Assembly (NCBI GenBank): GCA_019638705.1
Contig: JAHBTI010000009.1
Location: 44,183-108,182 of the forward strand
Direction: 5' to 3'
Length of the DNA stretch: 64,000 nucleotides
DNA from: Bacteroidota bacterium
GTDB taxonomy: Bacteria; Bacteroidota; Bacteroidia; B-17B0; Aurantibacillaceae
How positions within the stretch are numbered: the stretch's first letter is position 1; each line of letters starts with the position of its first letter. Of the stretch, positions 5,737 through 12,922 are shown piece by piece. The translations under genes and the position numbers were made by a program. The notes beneath the pieces were generated by a model, which did no database searches, had not been told where the DNA came from, and saw only the letters and a program-made list of their open reading frames with translations.

Positions 5737-6206
5737 TTGAAAGCAAATCACAACTGCAGGGACACGGCTATATGTGGCTAACAGGTTGTTTATCAATAAG
5801 TCAAAGATACATTTTGAAAGCAAATCACAACTCATCTCTCTCCCAATCAATACAGTTAAAAGTTGTTTATCAATAAGTCAAAGATACATTTTGAAAGCAA
5901 ATCACAACCGTTGGGCTTGCGTAAGACCGCGCCACGCTGTTGTTTATCAATAAGTCAAAGATACATTTTGAAAGCAAATCACAACATAAAGGTTGTATAT
6001 TTGTATCATAAAATTGTTGTTTATCAATAAGTCAAAGATACATTTTGAAAGCAAATCACAACCTGTTTGAAAGCTGTTTATAATGTTGTCCGGTTGTTTA
6101 TCAATAAGTCAAAGATACATTTTGAAAGCAAATCACAACGTTCCACCCGTCATTGTCAATGCTTTCGGTGTTGTTTATCAATAAGTCAAAGATACATTTT
6201 GAAAGC
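5737..6206 (-). CRISPR. CRISPR array, 47-nt repeats and 30-nt spacers (type II-C-like)
   Basis: The array holds a split repeat (5737-5754), five complete identical 47-nt repeats (5785-5831, 5862-5908, 5939-5985, 6016-6062, 6093-6139) and a final repeat (6170-6206) that keeps only 37 bases. Six different spacers are each exactly 30 nt: 5755-5784, 5832-5861, 5909-5938, 5986-6015, 6063-6092, 6140-6169. Read on the minus strand the repeat begins GTTGTGATTTGCTTTC, like the Cas9-associated repeats I recall from Bacteroidota, and contains TTG-N18-TATCTTTG, a promoter inside each repeat. No cas gene or tracrRNA is visible in the window. Confidence 0.95.
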
Positions 6207-6209
6207 TAT

Positions 6210-7562
6210 TTATTTTCCGTTTTCAACTTCTGACGATAACATACATTTCATATTCCCATCTTCGTCAAAATCGCCAACGGTAACAGAAAGCAGCTGATTG
6301 CATAAACTTAAATCAAAAGGCAATTTCACTTTTACATAATTTTGAGTGAAACCGTACATAAACCCGTTTTTGTTTTCGTGCTCAAAAATTACGGTCATTT
6401 CTTTGCCTTTTTGTTTTTCGTAAAAAGCGCGGAGTTTTTTTGCAGACAAAATTCTCAACATTTTATTTCTGCGTTTGCGTTCAGCAACAGGAACAATATT
6501 TTGCATTAAAATTGCTTCCGTATTATCGCGCTCACTGTATGTAAAAACGTGCAAATACGAAATATCAAGGCTGTTGAGGAAATTGTATGTTTCCAAAAAA
6601 TGCTCTTCCGTTTCATTTGGAAAACCAACAATCACATCAACGCCGATACAGCAATCAGGCATTAGACTTTTTATTTTTGAAACTCTGTCGGCGTACAACT
6701 CACGTTGATAACGGCGTTTCATGTTTTTTAAAATGGCATTGCTTCCGCTTTGTAAGGGAATATGAAAATGCGGAACAAATCGTTTTGATTGCGCCACAAA
6801 TTCAATAATCTCGTCTTTCAGCAAATTCGGCTCAATGGACGAAATGCGGAAACGTTCAATGCCTTGCACTTCATCTAATTCTTTTATTAAATCTAAAAAA
6901 GTGTATTGTTTTTTCTTTTTGGTGTCGCCGTCAATAGTTTGTCCGTAGCCGAAATCACCAATATTTACACCTGTGAGCACAATTTCTTTTACACCGCTTG
7001 CTGCAATTTTTTTTGCATTTGCTACAACGTTTTCAATCGTGTCGCTGCGCGATTTTCCGCGTGCTAAGGGAATGGTACAAAAGGTGCAACTGTAATCGCA
7101 ACCGTCTTGCACTTTTAAAAAAGAACGTGTTCTGTCGCCCACGCTGTACGCATCAACAAAAAAATCGGCTTCTGAAATTTCACAATTATGAATTTGCGCG
7201 TGCTCGCTTTTGCCCGACAAATCAATATAATTAAGCAATTTGAATTTTTCGGTTGCGCCCAACACTACATCAACGCCTTCAATGTTTGAAATTTCTTCGG
7301 GCTTTAATTGTGCGTAACAACCAACAACAGCAACAAACGCTTCAGGATTTTGAGAAAGGGCGGATTTCACAATGCTTTTACATTCTTTGTCTGCATTTTC
7401 AGTAACAGAGCAAGTGTTAATCACATACACATCGGCGGCTTCAGAAAAATTTTTCTTCGCAAAACCTTTTTCCGCAAACAAACGCGCAATGGTGGAGGTT
7501 TCCGAAAAATTCAACTTGCAGCCTAAGGTGTGAAAAGCAACTGTTTTCCCCTCAAAATTCAT
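6210..7562 (-). CDS. mtaB: tRNA t6A37 methylthiotransferase MtaB
   Basis: This 450-residue radical-SAM enzyme adds a methylthio group to N6-threonylcarbamoyladenosine at position 37 of tRNAs. The N-terminal UPF0004 domain has cluster-binding Cys15 (LGCKLN), Cys51 (NTCSV) and Cys82 (GCYAQ). The radical-SAM motif CxxxCxxC is Cys155, Cys159 and Cys162 (DGCDYSCTFC). A C-terminal TRAM-like region follows. The LGCKLN motif and overall form separate it from MiaB and RimO. The stop codon is 4 bp from the degenerate CRISPR repeat and reads in the crRNA direction, so its transcript should enter the array. Confidence 0.92.
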   Translation of the reverse strand: MNFEGKTVAFHTLGCKLNFSETSTIARLFAEKGFAKKNFSEAADVYVINTCSVTENADKECKSIVKSALSQNPEAFVAVVGCYAQLKPEEISNIEGVDVVLGATEKFKLLNYIDLSGKSEHAQIHNCEISEADFFVDAYSVGDRTRSFLKVQDGCDYSCTFCTIPLARGKSRSDTIENVVANAKKIAASGVKEIVLTGVNIGDFGYGQTIDGDTKKKKQYTFLDLIKELDEVQGIERFRISSIEPNLLKDEIIEFVAQSKRFVPHFHIPLQSGSNAILKNMKRRYQRELYADRVSKIKSLMPDCCIGVDVIVGFPNETEEHFLETYNFLNSLDISYLHVFTYSERDNTEAILMQNIVPVAERKRRNKMLRILSAKKLRAFYEKQKGKEMTVIFEHENKNGFMYGFTQNYVKVKLPFDLSLCNQLLSVTVGDFDEDGNMKCMLSSEVENGK

Positions 7563-7586
7563 GGCGCGAAGATAGGCTTTTTACGG

Positions 7587-8252
7587 CTAAAAATGGGTAA
7601 TTACAAATATTCTAACGAGTATCGTTAGTATCATTAACCAAAAAATTAATCCGATTACGCCGAGAAAAATTCCAAGTACGGCAATGGCTTTTCCTTTGTA
7701 ATTAAGTGAACTGCTCTTAATATCACTCAATACATTCGTCCCTAAAAGAACAGCTTGTAAACTGCCTAACCAAACCAAGCCCGTAAGCCCATACAAAACC
7801 GATTTCAAGGCATCGTCATGTATCGGCTTTTCTATTTTTTGTTTATGATAGCGTTTTATATTTCGGTTGTCATCGCTTACTGTGGTTTCAAAAACTATAT
7901 CTGAACCGTCGCTGCGTTTTAACATAAACACCTTGTCTTTGTAGAGCACGCGCCGTTTTCTGTTTTTAGAATTGCACCCGACATATTTTATCTGGTCAAA
8001 ATTTATTTCAAGAATTTTTGCATAAATTTCAGTTCCGTTATTCATTATCAGCACATCGCAACTGTCAGATATTTCGGAGTTTGTATGAGTCGTTACGCTT
8101 TGAAATTTAGTGGTGTCCACATCACTGTTCCTGTCCTTCGTTTTTTGTTTTGAATGTTTTTTACTTATGTAAAAGCCTTTTTGGTATCTGCGTTTTTGCA
8201 CAGAACAACTGAATAAGCTCAACAATAAACAAAAACAAAGCAGTTTTTTCAC
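7587..8252 (-). CDS. Putative lipoprotein with C-terminal membrane segments
   Basis: The 221-residue protein has a lipoprotein signal (MKKLLCFCLLLSLFSC, Cys16 as the lipidation site). A basic region is followed by a small beta-rich part (DVLIMNNGTEIYAKILEINFDQIKYVGC ... VLYKDKVFMLKRSDGS) that looks like the domain common in Bacteroidota envelope proteins, which often precedes membrane helices. Two C-terminal hydrophobic segments (about 155-172 and 188-218) follow. No enzyme motif is visible. It starts a leftward pair with mtaB (24 bp gap) and is divergent from purB. Function unknown. Confidence 0.65.
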   Translation of the reverse strand: MKKLLCFCLLLSLFSCSVQKRRYQKGFYISKKHSKQKTKDRNSDVDTTKFQSVTTHTNSEISDSCDVLIMNNGTEIYAKILEINFDQIKYVGCNSKNRKRRVLYKDKVFMLKRSDGSDIVFETTVSDDNRNIKRYHKQKIEKPIHDDALKSVLYGLTGLVWLGSLQAVLLGTNVLSDIKSSSLNYKGKAIAVLGIFLGVIGLIFWLMILTILVRIFVITHF

Positions 8253-8343
8253 ACGGTAAATTTAATTTAATGATTTATAAATCAAGGAATTATTTACGCA
8301 GGTTATTACGCACAGAGTGAAAACAAATTTACTGTTTTTATAG

Positions 8344-8351
8344 TACATTTG
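8344..8351 (+). promoter_or_regulatory. purB -7 promoter box
   Basis: TACATTTG matches TAnnTTTG. It ends 15 nt before the purB ATG at 8367, predicting a leader of about 10 nt. Confidence 0.5.
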
Positions 8352-8366
8352 CCCTTTGCAAATTTT

Positions 8367-9725
8367 ATGGAATTAAACGCTTTAACAGCCATTTCGCCCG
8401 TTGATGGGCGTTACAGAAAAACCACAGAAAGTTTAGATGCATATTTTTCTGAATTTGGCTTGATAAAATACAGAGTGCAGGTGGAGATAGACTATTTTAT
8501 TTCTCTTTCGGAAGTAGGTTTGCCGCAACTGCCAAAGCTCAACAACACACAAAAAGAAAAACTGAAAGAAGTTTACAAACACTTTTCTTCGGCTGATGCT
8601 TTAAAAATAAAAGACACCGAAAAAACAACCAATCACGATGTAAAAGCCGTTGAATATTTTATTAAAGAAAAGCTACAAAACCTTGATTTATCGGCTTATA
8701 CAGAGTTTGTGCATTTCGGCTTGACTTCGCAAGATGTAAACAATACTAGCATTCCGCTTTCGCTGAAAGATGCTTCTAATGAAGTTTTATTTCCTTCAAT
8801 CAAAAGCATTATTGAGAAAATTACCGAATTAAGCAAAGAATGGAAAGATATTTCTCAATTGGCTAAAACACACGGACAGCCTGCGTCACCAACCAAATTA
8901 GGAAAAGAATTTTATGTATTTGTGGAGCGTTTAAATAATCAGTTGAAGCAATTACAAAACGTTCCTTTCTCTGCAAAATTTGGTGGCGCAACAGGAAATT
9001 TCAACGCGCATTTTGTGGCGTACCCGAAACAAGATTGGATTGCTTTCGGAAACAAATTTGTGAATGAAACTTTGGGTTTAAGCCGTTCGCAATTCACCAC
9101 ACAAATTGAACATTACGATAACATTGGCGCGTATTGCGATGCACTGAAACGTGTAAACACAATTTTAATTGATTTGTGCCGCGATGTGTGGAGCTATGTG
9201 AGCATGGAATATTTCAAACAAAAACTGAAAGCGGGCGAAGTCGGCTCATCAGCCATGCCGCACAAAGTAAATCCCATTGATTTTGAAAACGCCGAAGGTA
9301 ATTTGGGAATTGCAAATGCAATTTTAGAACATTTGTCCGCAAAACTGCCTGTATCGCGCTTGCAGCGCGATTTAACGGACAGCACCGTTTTAAGAAATAT
9401 CGGTGTTCCCCTCGCCCACTCCTTGATTTCTTATGCAAGCATTTTAAAAGGCTTAAACAAATTAATTTTGAATGAAGCGGCTTTGAAACAAGATTTGGAA
9501 GATAATTGGGCTGTGGTGGCGGAAGCCATTCAAACTATTTTGCGCCGCGAAGGCTACCCGAAACCTTATGAAGCACTGAAAGATTTAACGCGCACAAATG
9601 CACAAATTACACAACAATCGCTGCATGAGTTCATCAACACACTTAATGTGAGCGACAGTATAAAAGAAGAATTGAAAAAAATTACGCCACATAATTACAC
9701 AGGCATTAACCCGAAATTTATTTAA
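8367..9725 (+). CDS. purB: Adenylosuccinate lyase
   Basis: This 452-residue enzyme of the fumarase/aspartase superfamily cleaves SAICAR to AICAR and adenylosuccinate to AMP. The start at 8367 (MELNALTAISPVDGRYR) matches the family N-terminus; a longer TTG reading was rejected. Visible motifs are TSQDVNNTS near residues 120-128 and the signature loop GSSAMPHKVNPIDFENAEGN around 288-307. Length and sequence suit the E. coli-like PurB group. The gene is immediately followed by a dispersed palindromic repeat and the small gene at 9837. Confidence 0.95.
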   Translation: MELNALTAISPVDGRYRKTTESLDAYFSEFGLIKYRVQVEIDYFISLSEVGLPQLPKLNNTQKEKLKEVYKHFSSADALKIKDTEKTTNHDVKAVEYFIKEKLQNLDLSAYTEFVHFGLTSQDVNNTSIPLSLKDASNEVLFPSIKSIIEKITELSKEWKDISQLAKTHGQPASPTKLGKEFYVFVERLNNQLKQLQNVPFSAKFGGATGNFNAHFVAYPKQDWIAFGNKFVNETLGLSRSQFTTQIEHYDNIGAYCDALKRVNTILIDLCRDVWSYVSMEYFKQKLKAGEVGSSAMPHKVNPIDFENAEGNLGIANAILEHLSAKLPVSRLQRDLTDSTVLRNIGVPLAHSLISYASILKGLNKLILNEAALKQDLEDNWAVVAEAIQTILRREGYPKPYEALKDLTRTNAQITQQSLHEFINTLNVSDSIKEELKKITPHNYTGINPKFI

Positions 9726-9815
9726 ACACGGAGGCACAGAGGCGCGGAGACACGGAGAATAATTAAATTTGAAAATCAAAAACTCCGTGCCTCTGAGTCT
9801 TAGTGCCTCTGTGTC
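9726..9815. repeat. Dispersed 'cacagaggcac' palindromic repeat, copy 1
   Basis: Two arms, about 9726-9757 and 9783-9814, are imperfect inverted copies of each other, made of ACAGAGGCAC-like units. Related copies lie at 20555-20610, 22188-22210, 28017-28142, 53084-53155 and 54743-54813. They fill gaps between genes. Confidence 0.8.
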
Positions 9816-9836
9816 GCACAAAAAAACAAAAACAAC

Positions 9837-10295
9837 ATGAACAGAGTTTGGACATACATTATCAGCAAACAATTAAGCACAGAAGATTTGCAACAACTTA
9901 ACCTTGATGGAAAAAATTTTGTTGCGAGCTGGAAAGCACACGAAAATCAACTATCGGCGGGTTTTGAAATTTTGCAGGGAAAAATCATTATTATAAAAGT
10001 ACAAGAAGACATTGCAAGCGCGAGCGGTTGCAGCATTGATGTGCTTTTGCGCTTTATAAAAGACAGTGAAAAAAAATTCAACATAGAATTACTCAATCGC
10101 TTGTTGGTTGCTTACAAAAATGGAAATACCATTGAAGCTGTTCATTCCTCAAAAATTAAAGATTTGTTGGCAAGCGGCACAATTACCGAAAACACAATTA
10201 TTTTAAACACTTCGGTTGCCAACGAGCAGGAACTAAATTCTTGGGAACAAAAATTAAAAGACACTTGGTTGAACAAGTATTTGGAAAAAGTTTAG
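9837..10295 (+). CDS. Conserved Bacteroidota protein of unknown function
   Basis: The 152-residue soluble protein contains the stretch SASGCSIDVLLRFIKDSEKKFNIELLNRLLVAYKNG. I recall this from a Bacteroidota family often labelled 'ABC transporter ATPase'. There is no Walker A, signature or Walker B motif here, so that label should not be used. The GCSID cysteine and the WTYIISKQLSTEDLQQL start are family-like. The stop codon overlaps the stop of the convergent symporter gene by 3 bp. Function unknown. Confidence 0.75.
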   Translation: MNRVWTYIISKQLSTEDLQQLNLDGKNFVASWKAHENQLSAGFEILQGKIIIIKVQEDIASASGCSIDVLLRFIKDSEKKFNIELLNRLLVAYKNGNTIEAVHSSKIKDLLASGTITENTIILNTSVANEQELNSWEQKLKDTWLNKYLEKV

Positions 10296-11527
10296 AATTT
10301 CTCACCCTCCAAACGCGCCACCACCGCACTTGCTACGGCATTACCCACCACATTGGTTGCGCTGCGACCCATATCTAACAATTGGTCAATAGCCAAAAGC
10401 AACAACAAACCCTCACCCGGAATATTAAACATAGTTAACATTCCCGCAATTACCACTAATGAAGCACGCGGAACGCCTGCCATACCTTTGCTTGTAACCA
10501 ACAAAATCAACATCATTTGAATTTGTTCGCCTGATGAAATTTCAATACCATAACTCTGCGCAATAAAAATAACGGCAAACGTCATGTACATAATGCTGCC
10601 GTCTAAATTAAAGGAATAACCGAGTGGCAACACAAAACTTACAATGCGGTTGCTGATGCCGTGTTTTTCCAAGGCTTCAATGGTTTGAGGCATGGCACTT
10701 TCGCTGCTTGCTGTGCTGAACGCGAGCAGCAAAGGTTCTTTAATATCACGCAACAATTTGAAAAAATTTATTTTAAAGAAAAAACAAATGCTTGCGAGTA
10801 CAACGAATATGAAAAAAAGTAAGCCGCCAAAAAAACAAAGAATAAGGTACAAATAGCCGCTCAACACATCTAAACCCTGCTGAATAACCACGGCGGTAAT
10901 TGCACCAAACACCCCAAGCGGCGCAAAGTTCATCACAAAATTGGTTACTTTAAACATCACATGACCCAAACTGTCAAAGGCATTGATAATTGATTTTCCT
11001 TGCGCACCAATGCTTGCAGCCGCTACGCCAAAAAACAAAGCAAAAACCACAATCGGCAAAATGTCGTTGCCCGCCATAGCGCGAATAATGCTTTCAGGAA
11101 TAACATGGTCAATAAAATTTTTAGATGTTTGCCCTGCGCCTTGAACAACTGAATTTGCGCTTGCTTCGGGCAAATCTAACTTCATTACTTTACCCGGTTC
11201 AAACACATTTACAATTACCAAACCCAATGCCAAGGCGATGAGCGTGGCACTTGTAAAATAAATCAGAGTTTTTAAGCCAATGCGCCCCACACTTTTAAAA
11301 TCGCCCACTTTGGCAACACCTGTTACAAGCACCGCCAACACCAACGGCGCAATAATCATTTTAATAAGGTGCAAAAAAATGTCGCTGAGAACAGAAAAGT
11401 TGGAAGCCATATTTTTCTTCGCTTCATTATCAGCAACAGAAACGTTAATGATATAACCGATTGCCACACCCAAAATCATGGCAATCACAATAAATAAAAT
11501 CAGTTTGTTCTTCTTAAAATAATTCAT
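10292..11527 (-). CDS. Dicarboxylate/amino acid:cation symporter (DAACS family)
   Basis: This 411-residue integral membrane protein has about eight hydrophobic segments and two re-entrant loops. Family markers are SSESAMPQTIEAL (the serine-rich hairpin HP1), GYSFNLDGSIMYMTFAVIFIAQ (TM7 with its NLDG motif) and MAGVPRASLVVI (HP2). It imports C4-dicarboxylates or glutamate/aspartate with sodium or protons; the exact substrate cannot be read from the sequence. It follows murF with a 9-bp gap in the same direction. Confidence 0.9.
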   Translation of the reverse strand: MNYFKKNKLILFIVIAMILGVAIGYIINVSVADNEAKKNMASNFSVLSDIFLHLIKMIIAPLVLAVLVTGVAKVGDFKSVGRIGLKTLIYFTSATLIALALGLVIVNVFEPGKVMKLDLPEASANSVVQGAGQTSKNFIDHVIPESIIRAMAGNDILPIVVFALFFGVAAASIGAQGKSIINAFDSLGHVMFKVTNFVMNFAPLGVFGAITAVVIQQGLDVLSGYLYLILCFFGGLLFFIFVVLASICFFFKINFFKLLRDIKEPLLLAFSTASSESAMPQTIEALEKHGISNRIVSFVLPLGYSFNLDGSIMYMTFAVIFIAQSYGIEISSGEQIQMMLILLVTSKGMAGVPRASLVVIAGMLTMFNIPGEGLLLLLAIDQLLDMGRSATNVVGNAVASAVVARLEGEKF

Positions 11528-11536
11528 AGTAAATTT

Positions 11537-12856
11537 TTATAATACTTCTTGCAAGGTTTCCATTTTCATGCTCCGCGAACCCTTGATTAAAATTGTGTTT
11601 CCCGACACTGCCATTGCTTTTAAATACGTTTTACATTCATCGGTCGTTTTAAATTTCTTAAACGTGTTGTCTTCTGTTTTAAAAAATTCGTTACCGACTA
11701 AAAGTGCATTTTCCAATTTATTTCCTTTCAGCAATTCAATAATTTTTGTATGTTCTTCCGCGCTGTATTCGCCTAACTCAAACATATCGCCGAGCAACAA
11801 TAATTTTTGTTCTGCTTTATGCTTTGAAAAATTTTCTATCGCTGCTTTCATGCTGTGAGGATTGGCATTGTAGGCATCTAAAATAATGGTATTGCGTTTG
11901 GTTTTCACCATTTGCGAACGGTTCATGTTGGGTTGATAATTTTCCAACGCTTCTTTAATCAAATCATCTTCCACTTTAAAATAATTTCCCACGCAGGCTG
12001 CCGCCAAACAATTCACAAAATTATACAGCCCGAAAATCTGCGTATTGATTAATGTCAATTTCCCGAAATCTTTTTCCCTGTAACCTGTGGTAAATTTTAA
12101 ACTCACGGTTTCGTCTGTGCTAAAATCCCTGCCGATGACATCGTACATTCTTTTTACACCATAAGTAATTTTGTCATTTTCAACAGCCAATTCATATAAT
12201 ACCTCATCATCGCCATTCACAAAAACTTTTCCGTTTTTTGAATTCAGATATTTGTACAACTCGCTTTTGCCTTTTTTCACACCCTCTTCGCCGCCAAAGC
12301 CCTCCAAATGCGCTTTGCCGATGTTGGTGATTAACCCGAAATCAGGCTCTGCCATGTTGCACAAAGCAGCAATTTCGCCCTGATGATTTGCGCCCATTTC
12401 TATAATGGCAAATTCGTGTTTGTGATTCAAATTCAACAAAGTCAAAGGAACGCCGATGTGATTATTCAAATTCCCGACTGTTGCCAATACATTATATTTT
12501 TTTGAAAGTACAGCGTTAATCAGTTCTTTGTTGGTTGTTTTACCGTTGCTGCCCGTAATTGCCAGCACAGGAATGTTGAATTGCCTGCGGTGATAATTGG
12601 CGAGTTGTTGCAAAGTCGTTAAAACATTTTCCACCAAAAGCATTTTTGAATTTATGGCATATTTTTCTTCGTCAATCACGGCAAAGCTGCAACCTGCATC
12701 AATGGCTTTTTGTGCAAATTCATTGGCATTAAAATTTGCGCCTTTTAAAGCAAAAAACAGTGCGCCTTTTTCCAATTTTCTTGTGTCAGTACAAATGCCC
12801 TGACCCGAATTTAAAAAATACTGATATAATTCTTCTACCGAAATAAATTTTGACAT
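11537..12856 (-). CDS. murF: UDP-MurNAc-tripeptide--D-Ala-D-Ala ligase
   Basis: This 439-residue cytoplasmic ligase adds D-Ala-D-Ala to the peptidoglycan precursor. The N-terminal domain begins SVEELYQYFL. The ATP-binding loop is GSNGKTT (102-108). The central-domain signature GANHQGEIAALCNMAEPDFGLITNIGKAHLEGFGG and C-terminal LDAYNANPHSMKAAIENF are all present. It follows gldJ in the same direction, separated by a terminator hairpin; murF next to gldJ is a conserved arrangement as I recall it. Confidence 0.95.
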   Translation of the reverse strand: MSKFISVEELYQYFLNSGQGICTDTRKLEKGALFFALKGANFNANEFAQKAIDAGCSFAVIDEEKYAINSKMLLVENVLTTLQQLANYHRRQFNIPVLAITGSNGKTTNKELINAVLSKKYNVLATVGNLNNHIGVPLTLLNLNHKHEFAIIEMGANHQGEIAALCNMAEPDFGLITNIGKAHLEGFGGEEGVKKGKSELYKYLNSKNGKVFVNGDDEVLYELAVENDKITYGVKRMYDVIGRDFSTDETVSLKFTTGYREKDFGKLTLINTQIFGLYNFVNCLAAACVGNYFKVEDDLIKEALENYQPNMNRSQMVKTKRNTIILDAYNANPHSMKAAIENFSKHKAEQKLLLLGDMFELGEYSAEEHTKIIELLKGNKLENALLVGNEFFKTEDNTFKKFKTTDECKTYLKAMAVSGNTILIKGSRSMKMETLQEVL

Positions 12857-12870
12857 GGCTTTACAAAGTA

Positions 12871-12901
12871 AAAACCCCTGAGTGTTTTTCTCAAGGGTTT
12901 T
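12871..12901 (-). terminator. Terminator between gldJ and murF
   Basis: A 12-bp stem (12871-12882 with 12890-12901, one mismatch) is flanked by A- and T-runs. It lies 22 bp after the gldJ stop and 15 bp before the murF start. Confidence 0.65.
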
Positions 12902-12922
12902 CAGTTTTTTTATTAACAGAAC

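Larger units (their letters stand above)
57..5743. mobile_element. Integrative phage-satellite-like element inside a CRISPR repeat
   Basis: About 5.7 kb is bounded by the direct repeat TTGAAAG (57-63 and 5737-5743), which is also bases 30-36 of the CRISPR repeat. Joining 28-63 to 5744-5754 rebuilds one exact 47-nt repeat, so both ends are defined at base level. All genes point left: tyrosine recombinase, unknown protein, HTH (AlpA/Xis-like), unknown protein, replication initiator, small terminase subunit, HigB, HigA. There are no capsid, tail, large terminase or conjugation genes. Integrase plus HTH regulator plus Rep plus TerS resembles phage-inducible chromosomal islands; that assignment is inference from gene content. 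Confidence 0.88.

Noticed and set aside
57..5743. Reading the element as a conjugative or filamentous-phage element
   Set aside because: There is no relaxase, type IV secretion, coat or Zot-like gene. Only Rep is shared with filamentous phages.
1..6206. cas9, cas1, cas2 or a tracrRNA for the array
   Set aside because: None of the genes has RuvC/HNH or Cas1/Cas2 features, and I found no anti-repeat outside the array. They must lie outside the window or be missing.
9837..10295. Reading the gene as an ABC transporter ATPase
   Set aside because: There are no Walker A, signature or Walker B motifs and it has only 152 residues.
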